Source: CAYFXE01 sp964347035
GTDB lineage: Bacteria; Acidobacteriota; Aminicenantia; Aminicenantales; Aminicenantaceae
DNA: 45,249 nt
Assembly: GCA_964347035.1 (NCBI GenBank)
Contig: CAYFXE010000024.1
Location: forward strand, 1 to 45,249
Direction: 5' to 3'
Made by a program: the position numbers and the translations under genes. Each line of letters begins with the position of its first letter. Position 1 is the stretch's first letter. A model generated the notes under the pieces. That model saw only the letters and a list, made by a program, of their open reading frames with translations, was not told where the DNA came from and did no database searches. Positions 16,056-24,462 of the stretch are shown here, one piece after another.

Positions 16056-18056
16056 ATGGAATATAAGCCTTACGTTCCTCCAGAACAATCCATGAAAGAG
16101 ATTTCATTTAAGGCCATACTTTTAGGAATCATCATGGCCATCGTGTTAGGGGCAGCAAATGCCTATTTGGGTCTGCTTGTCGGGATGACTGTGGCCGCCA
16201 CATTCCCAGCAGCTGTTATTGCCATGGCCGTCCTTCGGCCTCTCAAAGGGACTATACTCGAGGAGAACTTGGCCAGAACTACTGGTGCCGTCGGTGAAGC
16301 CCTGGCCGCAGGTGCCATTTTTACGATTCCAGCATTTCTGCTGACAAGACCTCCAATATGGGAAAAATTCGATCTCTTCAAATCCTCACTGCTGATGCTC
16401 GTCGGTGGAATACTCGGAGTGCTTCTAATCATCCTCGTCAGACGCACTCTCGTGGAAGATGCCGAACTTCCGTTTCCAGAGAGTGTAGCCTGTGCCGAGA
16501 TGGTAAAGACTGGACAAAAAGGAGGCTCAAACGCAGCCTATATGTTCTGGGCGATGGGTTTGGGTGGATTTATCGAGTTCTTCACCAGCGATAGTGGAAT
16601 TCAGCTTATCATACCTTACACTAACACTGTCTTCAAGATTCCTGGTCTATCCCGGATTACCTACCTTGACAGTAGTAATGTTGAGGTGACCAAGACTGGT
16701 ACGATTGAAGGACGGATGTTCGTCGAATCCCCTGCAGCAAACGCGGCTATGACCGGAGTCGGGTATATCATCGGACCCAAGTTAGCAGCACTCACCTTTT
16801 CCGGCGGAGTCTTAGGTTGGTTGTTCTTGATGCCCATCCTCCTTTTCATCAGTGGAGACTTGGGTGAGATTGTCACAAAGTTCGATGGAAACTGGACGGA
16901 AATGGCCGTCTCAGCTTATAACTCACAGATCAAACCTATAGCTGTCGGAGCCATGCTGGTCGGGGCCTTTTTCACCCTGTTTAAAATGCGCAAGAGTCTG
17001 GTCACTGGGATAGGCCGTTCTTTCCAAGATGTCAAGAGAGCGCAGGCTGGTGTCGAAACAAAAACGATTCGGACGGATAAAGATTTACCTTTTCCATCCA
17101 TAATCATTGCCATTATCGCTTTGATTATCCCGATGGTCTTCCTGTACAACGTGTTCACCAACAATATAGGGTCCTCTCTCGTTTCTGCTGTAGTGATGAT
17201 CGTCATGGGCCTTCTATTTGCCGCTGTGGCCGGCTACCTCGTAGGAATTATTGGTTCCTCTTCCAACCCGATTTCAGGATTGACCTTGACGACATTGCTC
17301 ATTGCGGCCTTGATGATGGTTATCATGGGGCAGAGAGGATCGCCAGGAATCGCCGCGGTCTTAGGCGTGGCCGCAATCGTTTGTTGTGTAGCTGGTGTTG
17401 CTGGCGATATGATCCAGGACTGGAAAGTGGGCCATATTCTCGGGGGGACTCCCTGGCGGATGCAGATAGGGGGAATGGTCGGTGTTGTGGCGGCCGCTTT
17501 GACGTTGACTTTTTCTCTACAACTTCTCCACAACACAAAAGTCATCGGCAGCGATGCCCTGCCGGCTCCCCAAGCCAACCTGATGGCTATGATGTCTCAA
17601 GGAATTGTCGGTGGTGAGATGGCTTGGCCGCTCGTTCTCGCGGGTATGCTTTTAGGGATTGGTCTCATCCTCATCGGTTCTCCTTCTCCGATGATCATCG
17701 CCGTTGGAATGTACCTCCCCTTCCGAGCCACAGCCTGTATCTTTTTCGGTGGAGTCGTCAAGTGGTTTCTCGACAGTCGAGTGAACAATAAAAATCCGAC
17801 AAACAAAGGAAAGGAAATCGTCGAGAATATCGGGCTGCTATTGGCCTCAGGCCTGATCGCTGGACAGGCTATCATGGGCATTATCACAGCGGCTATAGAA
17901 GGGGCTGAGATCAGCCTGCCAGAAGTCTGGAATAGCGCCTGGCTGGGCTTGGTGATATTCTTCGTCCTCGGGTTTATTTTAATTTATCTCCCCTACAAGA
18001 AAATGGTAGCTTCAGGCGAATACGGCGCCTCGAAGCCAATAGAAGAGGAGAGCTGA
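16056..18056 (+). CDS. OPT family oligopeptide transporter (second copy)
   Basis: A 666-residue polytopic membrane protein of the OPT superfamily and a paralogue of the gene at 1363-3267. It shares the N-terminal KPYVPPEQSMKEISFKA layout, NAYLGLLVGMT, the GDMIQDWKVGHILGGTP segment and ALPAPQANLMAMM. It differs by a longer loop around residues 170-230 (a soluble-looking stretch containing the TKTGTIEGRMFV segment). A GTG at 16053 is also in frame, but AAGGAGG at 16044-16050 is correctly spaced for the ATG at 16056. Expected role is proton-driven uptake of peptides; the real substrate is not known. A promoter is visible upstream. It is followed after 30 bases by a PqqD-like gene. Confidence 0.92.
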   Translation: MEYKPYVPPEQSMKEISFKAILLGIIMAIVLGAANAYLGLLVGMTVAATFPAAVIAMAVLRPLKGTILEENLARTTGAVGEALAAGAIFTIPAFLLTRPPIWEKFDLFKSSLLMLVGGILGVLLIILVRRTLVEDAELPFPESVACAEMVKTGQKGGSNAAYMFWAMGLGGFIEFFTSDSGIQLIIPYTNTVFKIPGLSRITYLDSSNVEVTKTGTIEGRMFVESPAANAAMTGVGYIIGPKLAALTFSGGVLGWLFLMPILLFISGDLGEIVTKFDGNWTEMAVSAYNSQIKPIAVGAMLVGAFFTLFKMRKSLVTGIGRSFQDVKRAQAGVETKTIRTDKDLPFPSIIIAIIALIIPMVFLYNVFTNNIGSSLVSAVVMIVMGLLFAAVAGYLVGIIGSSSNPISGLTLTTLLIAALMMVIMGQRGSPGIAAVLGVAAIVCCVAGVAGDMIQDWKVGHILGGTPWRMQIGGMVGVVAAALTLTFSLQLLHNTKVIGSDALPAPQANLMAMMSQGIVGGEMAWPLVLAGMLLGIGLILIGSPSPMIIAVGMYLPFRATACIFFGGVVKWFLDSRVNNKNPTNKGKEIVENIGLLLASGLIAGQAIMGIITAAIEGAEISLPEVWNSAWLGLVIFFVLGFILIYLPYKKMVASGEYGASKPIEEES

Positions 18057-18086
18057 AGCTCTGAGATCAGGGGATAAACAGACATT

Positions 18087-18443
18087 GTGAGAAGGCGAGA
18101 CGCTAAAGGGGAGATGATCAACCTCCTCGAGCTCGTTCCTGTCAGAACCATTTCCTGGGAAAAGAGCCAAGAGGGCCTGGTTGTCCTGCTCAAACCCAAG
18201 TTCCGTCATCCATTCTTAGTCAAACATCTCCTTCCTCGCTTAAGAAGACCTCATTACAAAATAAAACTTGATTCGATCGGAAGTTTTGCTTGGGAGCTGT
18301 GCGATGGAAACCGCTCAGTGAAAGAATTGGCCGAATGCATGAGCCAGGAATTCGGCGAGACCGTGGAGCCTATTTATGACCGGTTGACGCTTTTTCTCCA
18401 GAGCCTCGAAAAGAATCGTTTTATTCATTATAAGGGACTTTAG
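18087..18443 (+). CDS. PqqD family protein (orphan)
   Basis: A 118-residue protein matching the PqqD fold (PF05402), a winged-helix-like domain that elsewhere binds ribosomal precursor peptides and presents them to radical SAM maturases. The diagnostic part is KIKLDSIGSFAWELCDGNRSVKELAECMSQEFGE (read at about residues 60-93), followed by the C-terminal helix LTLFLQSLEKNRFI. The start is uncertain: GTG at 18087 gives 118 residues, and an ATG at 18114 with a close AAGGGG gives 109. No SPASM radical SAM gene or obvious precursor peptide is adjacent; neighbours are an OPT transporter and def. Function here is therefore open. It could be a peptide-binding accessory of the transporter, but that is only inferred from adjacency. 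Confidence 0.75.
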   Translation: MRRRDAKGEMINLLELVPVRTISWEKSQEGLVVLLKPKFRHPFLVKHLLPRLRRPHYKIKLDSIGSFAWELCDGNRSVKELAECMSQEFGETVEPIYDRLTLFLQSLEKNRFIHYKGL

Positions 18444-18496
18444 TTAAGAAGACACATACCCTGATTTTAGAGGTCGTTCCAACTGACTTGATAAAG

Positions 18497-18524
18497 TTGC
18501 TGGGGAAAAATTGAACTCTATAAT
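18497..18524 (+). promoter_or_regulatory. Candidate promoter of def-fmt
   Basis: TTGCTG (18497-18502), a 16-base spacer and a perfect TATAAT (18519-18524) lie about 50 bases before def. The -35 box is weak. Confidence 0.4.
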
Positions 18525-18574
18525 AATTTCCTTTAAAATAATATTTAAAGCTATATAACAGCGGGATAAATAAT

Positions 18575-19075
18575 ATGACTCTACTTGAAATTATAAAATA
18601 CGGCAATCCCGTCCTGAACAAGAGGGCCGAGGAAATCAAGAATATCAATCAGAATATACAGAAATTAGCTCAGAACATGGTTGACACGATGCATGCCGCC
18701 CCTGGGATTGGACTGGCGGCTCCTCAGGTCAATCACAATCTTCGGTTAATCACCGTCGATCTATCCGTCGGAGAGAATGAGAACGATCTTATGGTCCTGA
18801 TTAATCCTGAGATTCTCAGTCTGGAGGGAGAACAATACGAAGAGGAAGGATGCCTTTCTGTCCCCGAGGTTCAGGAGAGGGTTGTCAGACCTGCACGGAT
18901 CCTCCTCAAAGGAGTGGACCTCAATGGCAAGGAAAAGAGAATCGAGGCCGAAGGATTATTAGCAAGAGTCTTCTGCCATGAAGTCGACCATATAAACGGG
19001 AAATTATTCATCGAGCATCTGTCACCTCTAAAGAAGAATCTGATCAAGAAAAAATTGAAGAAAAGTTTAGGTTAG
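18575..19075 (+). CDS. def: Peptide deformylase
   Basis: A 166-residue metalloenzyme that removes the formyl group from the N-terminal methionine of new proteins. All three motifs are present: GIGLAAPQV (residues 44-52), EGCLSVPE (91-98, with metal-ligand Cys93) and HEVDH (135-139, two histidine ligands and the catalytic glutamate). Length is standard. It is followed after 9 bases by fmt, the usual def-fmt pair that removes and adds the same formyl group. The upstream spacer of 131 bases carries a TATAAT. Confidence 0.96.
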   Translation: MTLLEIIKYGNPVLNKRAEEIKNINQNIQKLAQNMVDTMHAAPGIGLAAPQVNHNLRLITVDLSVGENENDLMVLINPEILSLEGEQYEEEGCLSVPEVQERVVRPARILLKGVDLNGKEKRIEAEGLLARVFCHEVDHINGKLFIEHLSPLKKNLIKKKLKKSLG

Positions 19076-19084
19076 TCAGATTTA

Positions 19085-20020
19085 ATGAAGATTATCTTCT
19101 TCGGAAGTCCTGCCGCATCCCTTCCCTCACTCGGAAAAATACTGGTTGCCGGACACGACGTCGAGTTGGTGATTACTCAACCCGACAGACCGTCAGGCCG
19201 TGGAAGACAATTCACTCCTTGTCCCGTAAAGGCCTTCGCTCAAGATCACAGCCTGCCCACCTACGAACCCGAGCGTATCAGGAAGGATCCTAAGGTCCTA
19301 ACGAAACTACAAGGAATCAATCCTGACCTGATCGTTGTCGTCGCCTACGGACAGATCATCCCAGCCTCGATCATTTATCTTCCCAGGTTCAATTCGATCA
19401 ATCTTCATTTCTCTCTTCTCCCCAAGTATAGAGGTGCTTCGCCTGTCCAGTGGGCTCTCCTTGAAGGAGAAACACAGACAGGATTAACGGTTTTCGAACT
19501 CAATGAAAAGATGGATGAAGGGGATATCCTGGCCCAACAAAAAGTTGACATTCTTCCTGAAGAGACAGCGGGAGAGCTCGAAACACGGTTGGCCCAGGCC
19601 GGTGCGGAGCTTCTTCGGAAGACAATAGAGAACATCGAGGGTTTAAAACCCTGGCCGCAGGACCATTCTCAGGCAACTTACGCACCGCGATTGACCAAAG
19701 AAGATGGTCGGATAGACTGGCAATGTCAAGCGCTCCGATTAGAGCGGCAGGTCCGCGCCTTTCAGCCTTGGCCCACCACTTATGGCTATCTGGGGGAGAC
19801 AAGAGTGAAAATCATGAAGGCCAAAAGTTCCGACTCTGTTCCCAGCCCGACCTCCATCCCTGGCGAAATTTTAAGTATAGAAAAAATGGGAATTGAAGTC
19901 TGCTGTGGAGAAAAGAGCGTTTTGTTGATTCAAGAGATCCAGCCTCAGGGGAAAAAACCGATGAGTGCCTACGCCTTTTCCTTAGGTGCAAAAATTAAAC
20001 CAGAAGACGTTTTTGGATGA
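19085..20020 (+). CDS. fmt: Methionyl-tRNA formyltransferase
   Basis: A 311-residue enzyme that formylates initiator Met-tRNA using 10-formyltetrahydrofolate. The formyltransferase domain includes the signature SINLHFSLLPKYRGASPVQW with Asn106, His108 and Ser110 and the downstream conserved Asp144 in MDEGDIL. The C-terminal OB-like domain (from about residue 205) is present, with RAFQPWP at its start. Start ATG is 9 bases after def. The gene converges with the M23 peptidase gene; only 24 bases separate the two stops, and I see no clear terminator. Confidence 0.95.
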   Translation: MKIIFFGSPAASLPSLGKILVAGHDVELVITQPDRPSGRGRQFTPCPVKAFAQDHSLPTYEPERIRKDPKVLTKLQGINPDLIVVVAYGQIIPASIIYLPRFNSINLHFSLLPKYRGASPVQWALLEGETQTGLTVFELNEKMDEGDILAQQKVDILPEETAGELETRLAQAGAELLRKTIENIEGLKPWPQDHSQATYAPRLTKEDGRIDWQCQALRLERQVRAFQPWPTTYGYLGETRVKIMKAKSSDSVPSPTSIPGEILSIEKMGIEVCCGEKSVLLIQEIQPQGKKPMSAYAFSLGAKIKPEDVFG

Positions 20021-20044
20021 GGGCTGGGTATTCCTGATAAGGGG

Positions 20045-20938
20045 TTATTCTTCTAGGATATAATAGTAAGGATTCAAAGATTTCCCGTTGAGTCGTATCT
20101 CATAATGGACGTGAGGCCCTAAGGCCTTTCCCGTTTTCCCGATCAATCCGATCACATCTCCTCTTTTGACTTTCTGACCCGGGCGAACCATGAATTTGCT
20201 CAAATGACAGTAGATAGTCGTAAAACCTCCCAGGTGGCTGATCTTAATCGTGTTTCCTCCAATTTTGTCCCTCCTCGTCTGAATGATCACACCATCGGCA
20301 GTGGTCACCACGGGATTTCCAAAATAGGTGGCTATGTCGACGCCTTTGTGGAAGGTCCTTTTTCCTGTGATTGGATCATCCCTCCAACCGTAAGGAGAAA
20401 CCCAGTATCCTTTCGTGGGTGAGACACTCGGAGTCCCAGCGAGGCGCACTGATTGATTCTCGAAGAAATGAACCAAGGTGTTTAGATTCTGCTCTACTCC
20501 TTCGGCCTTTTGATTAACAGTATCTAAAATATTGGGATTAGCTCCTTGACTCAAAGTTGTGGGGTGGGATTCTTGATCATTACTCGTTCCACTGCCGATC
20601 CCGATTTCTTTTAACACCTCAGGTGATTTGAGCCCCGCTATGATATTCAGTTTCTTGGCGTAGTTTTCAAAGTGTTCGATCGTGTTTTCAAGCTCAGCAA
20701 TCGTGTTTTTATACTGAGCGAGCGTCTCTTCTTTTCTGGTGTTATCCTGGACGAGTTCCTTGTATTTTGTCCTGGTAACATTCATCGTGAAATATTCGAC
20801 CAAAAAGACAATAATTGCCAAAAGAAAGCAAATCCCGATACCGCTGAGGGTTTTTATTGTTTTCTTTGATACAGAGATCGTTTTCGCTTTTCCCTTGTGA
20901 TGAGGCACGATGATAATCGATAGGAATTTTTTTTTCAT
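20045..20938 (-). CDS. M23 family metallopeptidase (LytM/NlpD-like) with coiled coil
   Basis: A 297-residue membrane-anchored peptidase-like protein acting in the periplasm on peptidoglycan cross-links, or activating amidases. A short basic cytoplasmic start is followed by one membrane helix (IGICFLLAIIVFLVEYF), then a coiled coil and a C-terminal LytM domain. In the latter, FHKGVDIA carries the first histidine and the aspartate, and HVHYEIR carries the HxH metal ligands, so the zinc site looks complete. The frame is open to an ATG at 20986, but a sigma-70-like promoter occupies 20955-20982, so the ATG at 20938 is the chosen start. It lies downstream of the methylmalonyl-CoA mutase genes but has its own promoter. 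Confidence 0.9.
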   Translation of the reverse strand: MKKKFLSIIIVPHHKGKAKTISVSKKTIKTLSGIGICFLLAIIVFLVEYFTMNVTRTKYKELVQDNTRKEETLAQYKNTIAELENTIEHFENYAKKLNIIAGLKSPEVLKEIGIGSGTSNDQESHPTTLSQGANPNILDTVNQKAEGVEQNLNTLVHFFENQSVRLAGTPSVSPTKGYWVSPYGWRDDPITGKRTFHKGVDIATYFGNPVVTTADGVIIQTRRDKIGGNTIKISHLGGFTTIYCHLSKFMVRPGQKVKRGDVIGLIGKTGKALGPHVHYEIRLNGKSLNPYYYILEE

Positions 20939-20954
20939 TAATCTTGTCCCTAGA

Positions 20955-20982
20955 TTATTATGATTAAAAAAATCAATGTCAA
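20955..20982 (-). promoter_or_regulatory. Promoter of the M23 peptidase gene
   Basis: On the minus strand a perfect TTGACA (20977-20982), a 16-base spacer and TAATAA (20955-20960) lie 17 bases before the start codon at 20938. Confidence 0.5.
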
Positions 20983-20996
20983 GCAATTTGTTGAAT

Positions 20997-21407
20997 TCAT
21001 GGCCTCATTTTACTCACAATGTTCTCCTTGATCCAGTTCACGATATCCTGGGTGGAAGAGCCCGGCAAGAAAATTTCTGAGATGCCGATCTCTTTGAGAG
21101 TTGGAATATCCTTATCAGGTATGATTCCCCCAGCGACAACAGTCATATCTTCGGCTCCTTGGTCCTTAAGGAGACCCATGATCTTAGGGAAAAGCACATT
21201 ATGGGCTCCGGATAGGATACTCAAACCGATGACATCCACATCTTCCTGGATGCTGGCGCTGACGATTTCCTCTGGTGTTCGTCTCAGTCCGGTATAGATG
21301 ACCTCGAACCCAGCATCCCTGAGTGCCCGGCAAATCACTTTTGCCCCTCGGTCATGTCCGTCCAAACCTGGTTTAGCGATCAGGATTCTGACCTTCTTCT
21401 CAGCCAT
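20997..21407 (-). CDS. Methylmalonyl-CoA mutase, cobalamin-binding subunit
   Basis: A 136-residue stand-alone B12-binding domain, forming the small subunit of a split methylmalonyl-CoA mutase with the product of the gene upstream. The KPGLDGHDRGAKV motif supplies DxHxxG, whose histidine is the lower axial ligand of cobalt; GLSILSGAH (the SxL motif) and VVAGGIIP (the GG motif) follow. Translation is assigned to the ATG at 21407 because GGAGG lies 5 bases upstream; a longer frame uses a TTG four codons earlier that overlaps this ribosome-binding site. It follows the large subunit by 66 bases. Confidence 0.93.
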   Translation of the reverse strand: MAEKKVRILIAKPGLDGHDRGAKVICRALRDAGFEVIYTGLRRTPEEIVSASIQEDVDVIGLSILSGAHNVLFPKIMGLLKDQGAEDMTVVAGGIIPDKDIPTLKEIGISEIFLPGSSTQDIVNWIKENIVSKMRP

Positions 21408-21473
21408 GGCCGCCTCCAAAAATGATATATATCATGAAAGTCTGTCTCAGGTATCTCCGTTTGTTGTATGATA

Positions 21474-23123
21474 TCAATATGTTGTCGGTTCCTGGTATAC
21501 GCCGTAGACCTCCTTCAGAGAGTCAACGATTTCTCCCAAGGTTGCATAACTTTTGACGGAATTCAGGATGTGTGGCATGAGGTTTTCACCGTCTTCAGCC
21601 GCTTTTTTCAAGTCAGACAGGTTCCTTTTAACTTGAATTTTATTCCTGGTTTTTTTTACTTCCTTCAATCGAGCCAGTTGCTGTTTGGCCACGGTTTCGT
21701 CGATCTCGAGGATGGGGATCGGCTCATGATCCTGTTGGAAGGCGTTGACGCCCACGATAATCTTCTTCTTCTCCTCCACGGCCTTTTGGTACTCGTAGGC
21801 GCTGTCGATGATTTCTCTCTGAGGGAAGCCCAGTTCTATGGCCTTGACCATGCCGCCCATGTCATCGATTTTCCTGAAATATTCTTTGGTCTCTTCTTCC
21901 ATGTCCTTGGTCAGTTTTTCTACCAAGTAAGAACCACCCAAGGGATCTATGGAGTTGGCCACTCCGCTTTCGTGAGCCAAAATCTGCTGTGTTCTGAGGG
22001 CGGTGGTGACAGCATTCTCGGAGGGCAAGGCATAGGTCTCATCTAGGGAATTGGTATGGAGGGATTGAGTTCCCCCCAAAACGGCAGCCAAAGCTTGGAT
22101 AGCCACTCTTACGACGTTATTAGAAGGCTGTTGGGCTGTCAAGGAGACACCAGAAGTCTGGGTGTGGAACCTCAGCCACCATGACCGTGGATTCTTGGCC
22201 TGGAACCTGTAGCGCATCACTTCGGCCCAGATCTTCCTGGCTGCTCTGAATTTGGCAATTTCCTCAAAAAAATCATTGTGGGCATTGAAAAAAAAGGAGA
22301 GCCGTGGGGCAAACTCATCAATCTTGAGTCCTCTTTCCAAGGCCCACTCTACGTATTCAATCCCGTCTCTCAGGGTAAAAGCGAGCTCCTGAGCAGCTGT
22401 GGCTCCAGCCTCCCGGATGTGATATCCAGAGATGGAGATCGTGTTCCATCGCGGAACCTCTATGGCTCCGAATTCGAAGGTATCGACGATCAACTTCATC
22501 GAAGGTTCAGGGGGATAGATAAATTCCTTCTGAGCAATATATTCCTTGAGGATATCGTTTTGGGTGGTGCCCGAGATCATTCTTGGTGACACACCCTGCT
22601 CTTCTGCCACGGCAATGTACATGGCCCAGAGAATGGCTGCTGTGGGATTAATCGTCATCGATGTGGAGATTTTATCGAGAGGGATCCCAGCGAATAGAAT
22701 CTCCATATCGGCTAGGGTATCGATGGCAACACCGCATTTTCCGATCTCTCCTTGAGCTAAAGAGTGATCAGAATCTACCCCCATCAGGGTAGGGAGTTGG
22801 AAAGCGACACTCAGCCCAGTTTGTCCGTGAGAAAGAAGATATTTGTATCTTTTGTTCGTATCCTCAGCCGTGCCGAACCCGGAGAATTGCCTGATCGTCC
22901 AGGGGCGACCTCGATACATCGTAGGATGGATTCCCCTTGTATAGGGATATTCACCAGGGGAATTTAGATCCTTTGAGTAATCAAATCCTTCCAAATCTGA
23001 AGGTGTGTAGAGCTCTTGAATATCTCGACCTGAAACCGTAGTAAAATCTCTGTCGTTATTCCCAATCTTCTTAAAGGCTGAATCAAATTTATCTTTTTCC
23101 CCTCTGTTTTTTTCTTTTTTCAA
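21474..23123 (-). CDS. Methylmalonyl-CoA mutase, large (catalytic) subunit
   Basis: A 549-residue TIM-barrel subunit that interconverts (R)-methylmalonyl-CoA and succinyl-CoA by radical rearrangement, with adenosylcobalamin held by the separate small subunit. Family landmarks include YPYTRGIHPTMYRGRPWTIRQFSGFGTAEDTN, QLPTLMGVDSD, ISGTTQNDILKEY, SISGYHIREAGA and TQSLHTNSLDETYALPSE, each quoted here only in part of the conserved blocks. The C-terminal cobalamin domain is absent, as in archaeal-type split mutases. The start is weak: the called TTG at 23123 has no ribosome-binding site and the frame stays open for about 25 codons upstream without ATG or GTG. The gene links propionate or branched amino acid breakdown to the sucCD step. 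Confidence 0.93.
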   Translation of the reverse strand: MKKEKNRGEKDKFDSAFKKIGNNDRDFTTVSGRDIQELYTPSDLEGFDYSKDLNSPGEYPYTRGIHPTMYRGRPWTIRQFSGFGTAEDTNKRYKYLLSHGQTGLSVAFQLPTLMGVDSDHSLAQGEIGKCGVAIDTLADMEILFAGIPLDKISTSMTINPTAAILWAMYIAVAEEQGVSPRMISGTTQNDILKEYIAQKEFIYPPEPSMKLIVDTFEFGAIEVPRWNTISISGYHIREAGATAAQELAFTLRDGIEYVEWALERGLKIDEFAPRLSFFFNAHNDFFEEIAKFRAARKIWAEVMRYRFQAKNPRSWWLRFHTQTSGVSLTAQQPSNNVVRVAIQALAAVLGGTQSLHTNSLDETYALPSENAVTTALRTQQILAHESGVANSIDPLGGSYLVEKLTKDMEEETKEYFRKIDDMGGMVKAIELGFPQREIIDSAYEYQKAVEEKKKIIVGVNAFQQDHEPIPILEIDETVAKQQLARLKEVKKTRNKIQVKRNLSDLKKAAEDGENLMPHILNSVKSYATLGEIVDSLKEVYGVYQEPTTY

Positions 23124-23207
23124 TTTTTCTTTGATGCTTTTATTTTTAAATGATCCTGATCTAAGAATGAGTCGCTGATGGCGGACTAAATGTATTGAGC
23201 CTAGTGA

Positions 23208-23468
23208 TTATTCCTCCTCTGTGACTTTAAGCACAAGGTCGTGTTCTCGGACTGCACTCTCCACTTTGAGTCCTACTGGTTCACCCGGATGGGCGATATC
23301 GACGGGTTTATGTTCGACCTGCATGGATTCGACTTTCTGGTAAAAATCTGTTGTGTGTCCTTTGATGTGGATCGTATCACCGATCTGAAGTTCTCCCTTG
23401 GATAATTCTAAGACACCGACGTTTATCTTTGAAAAATAGTGTGTAATTTTTCCGATTTCTTCCTCCAT
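23208..23468 (-). CDS. Small translation elongation factor-like (EF-Tu domain II) protein
   Basis: An 86-residue protein made up of a single beta-barrel resembling domain 2 of translational GTPases: EEIGKITHYFSKINVGVLEL, then the ELQIGDTIHIKG turn, and HPGEPVGLKVES near the end. There is no GTPase domain. Such stand-alone domains are known and usually annotated as elongation factor-like; their role is unknown. A frame start at 23525 exists, but GGAGG at 5 bases before the ATG at 23468 decides for the shorter form. It sits between the SDR gene and the methylmalonyl-CoA mutase large subunit on the same strand, with 84 bases to the latter. Confidence 0.75.
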   Translation of the reverse strand: MEEEIGKITHYFSKINVGVLELSKGELQIGDTIHIKGHTTDFYQKVESMQVEHKPVDIAHPGEPVGLKVESAVREHDLVLKVTEEE

Positions 23469-23570
23469 GACAGCCTCCTTTACAGTGTCTGCTAAAAAAT
23501 TATCAGAATTATCAGAAATAGGCAAGTTGTTTTAAACATAAGTAAGCACCTCTATTTTTGGAAATACATT

Positions 23571-24329
23571 CTAAGCACAAAGGACAGAGCCGCCGCTGAC
23601 ATTCAGGACCTCTCCTGAGATATGCTGAGCTAGTTCGGAAGCTAAAAAGAGGATGGGGCCGGCAATAGCCTCTGGAGGAGGGATTCTTCTCAACGGAATA
23701 CTGTTTTCCACTTCTTTCCGGAATTCAGGATCACTGAAAACCTCGGCACACATCTCGGTGTCAACCCAACCAGGAGCAACGCAGTTAACTCGGATATTGA
23801 ACGAAGCAAGCTCGACAGCCAGGGATTTAGTGAAAGAGATGATTGCGCCTTTACTAGCAGCATAATGAGAATGGTGGGCTTCGCCTCTAATTCCGGCCGT
23901 GGAAGAGACGTTGATGATCCAACCCCTCTTATGTGCTTTCATATAAGGCACAATGAGATTCGTCGCGCGGAAGACTGCATCAAGGTTGATACTCATGGTT
24001 TCATTCCAAACGTCTTCGTTCATTGTTCCTATTTCGCCAAATGTCCAGATCCCCGCGTTGTTTACCAAGATGTCAATCACTTTCCAGCGGCAGATGATCT
24101 CATCAACCATCCGATCGATGTCTTTTTTTCGTGCGAGGTCTGCTTGAACGATCAAACATTCACGGCCCGTGTTCTTGACCTTTTTTCCGACTTCCTCAGC
24201 GGCTTCACTTCGAACGCGGTAATTTATAGCCACGTCGGCACCTGCTCGTGCAAACAAGATCGCTGTAGCCTTACCAATGCCTCTCGAACCCCCAGTGATT
24301 AAGGCTTTTTTTCCCTCTAATCGAATCAT
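23571..24329 (-). CDS. SDR family oxidoreductase (FabG-like)
   Basis: A 252-residue short-chain dehydrogenase/reductase. The nucleotide-binding motif TGGSRGIGKA (about residues 13-22), NNAG (near 90) and the catalytic triad (serine in NVSSTAG, then HYAASKGA with the YxxxK pair) are all present, and the C-terminal ISGEVLNVSGG is typical of FabG-type enzymes. Likely reaction is NAD(P)H-dependent reduction of a 3-oxoacyl group or oxidation of the hydroxyacyl form; the true substrate is not visible. An arginine-containing stretch after the second strand (INYRVRSEAA) suggests NADP(H). AGGAGG precedes the ATG by 4 bases. It follows acnB by 133 bases. Confidence 0.9.
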   Translation of the reverse strand: MIRLEGKKALITGGSRGIGKATAILFARAGADVAINYRVRSEAAEEVGKKVKNTGRECLIVQADLARKKDIDRMVDEIICRWKVIDILVNNAGIWTFGEIGTMNEDVWNETMSINLDAVFRATNLIVPYMKAHKRGWIINVSSTAGIRGEAHHSHYAASKGAIISFTKSLAVELASFNIRVNCVAPGWVDTEMCAEVFSDPEFRKEVENSIPLRRIPPPEAIAGPILFLASELAQHISGEVLNVSGGSVLCA

Positions 24330-24399
24330 TTTGCCTCCTCCACGGATGGATTAATGCTTAGTATCGGTGACTCTCTGAATTTATCCTCCTCCTGCTGTA

Positions 24400-24418
24400 A
24401 GTCAAGGCTGTCTTGACT
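24400..24418. repeat. Short perfect inverted repeat between acnB and SDR gene
   Basis: AGTCAAG (24400-24406) and CTTGACT (24412-24418) form a 7-base hairpin with a 5-base loop in the spacer downstream of acnB. There is no T-run on the minus strand, so it is at best a weak terminator or a binding site. Confidence 0.3.
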
Positions 24419-24462
24419 CTTGAAAGATGTTCAGGTTAGCCGCAGAATCGAGATGAACATTC

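Noticed and set aside
21468..22046. 192-codon open frame on the plus strand
   Set aside because: It is wholly antisense to the methylmalonyl-CoA mutase large subunit, and its translation shows no family motifs.
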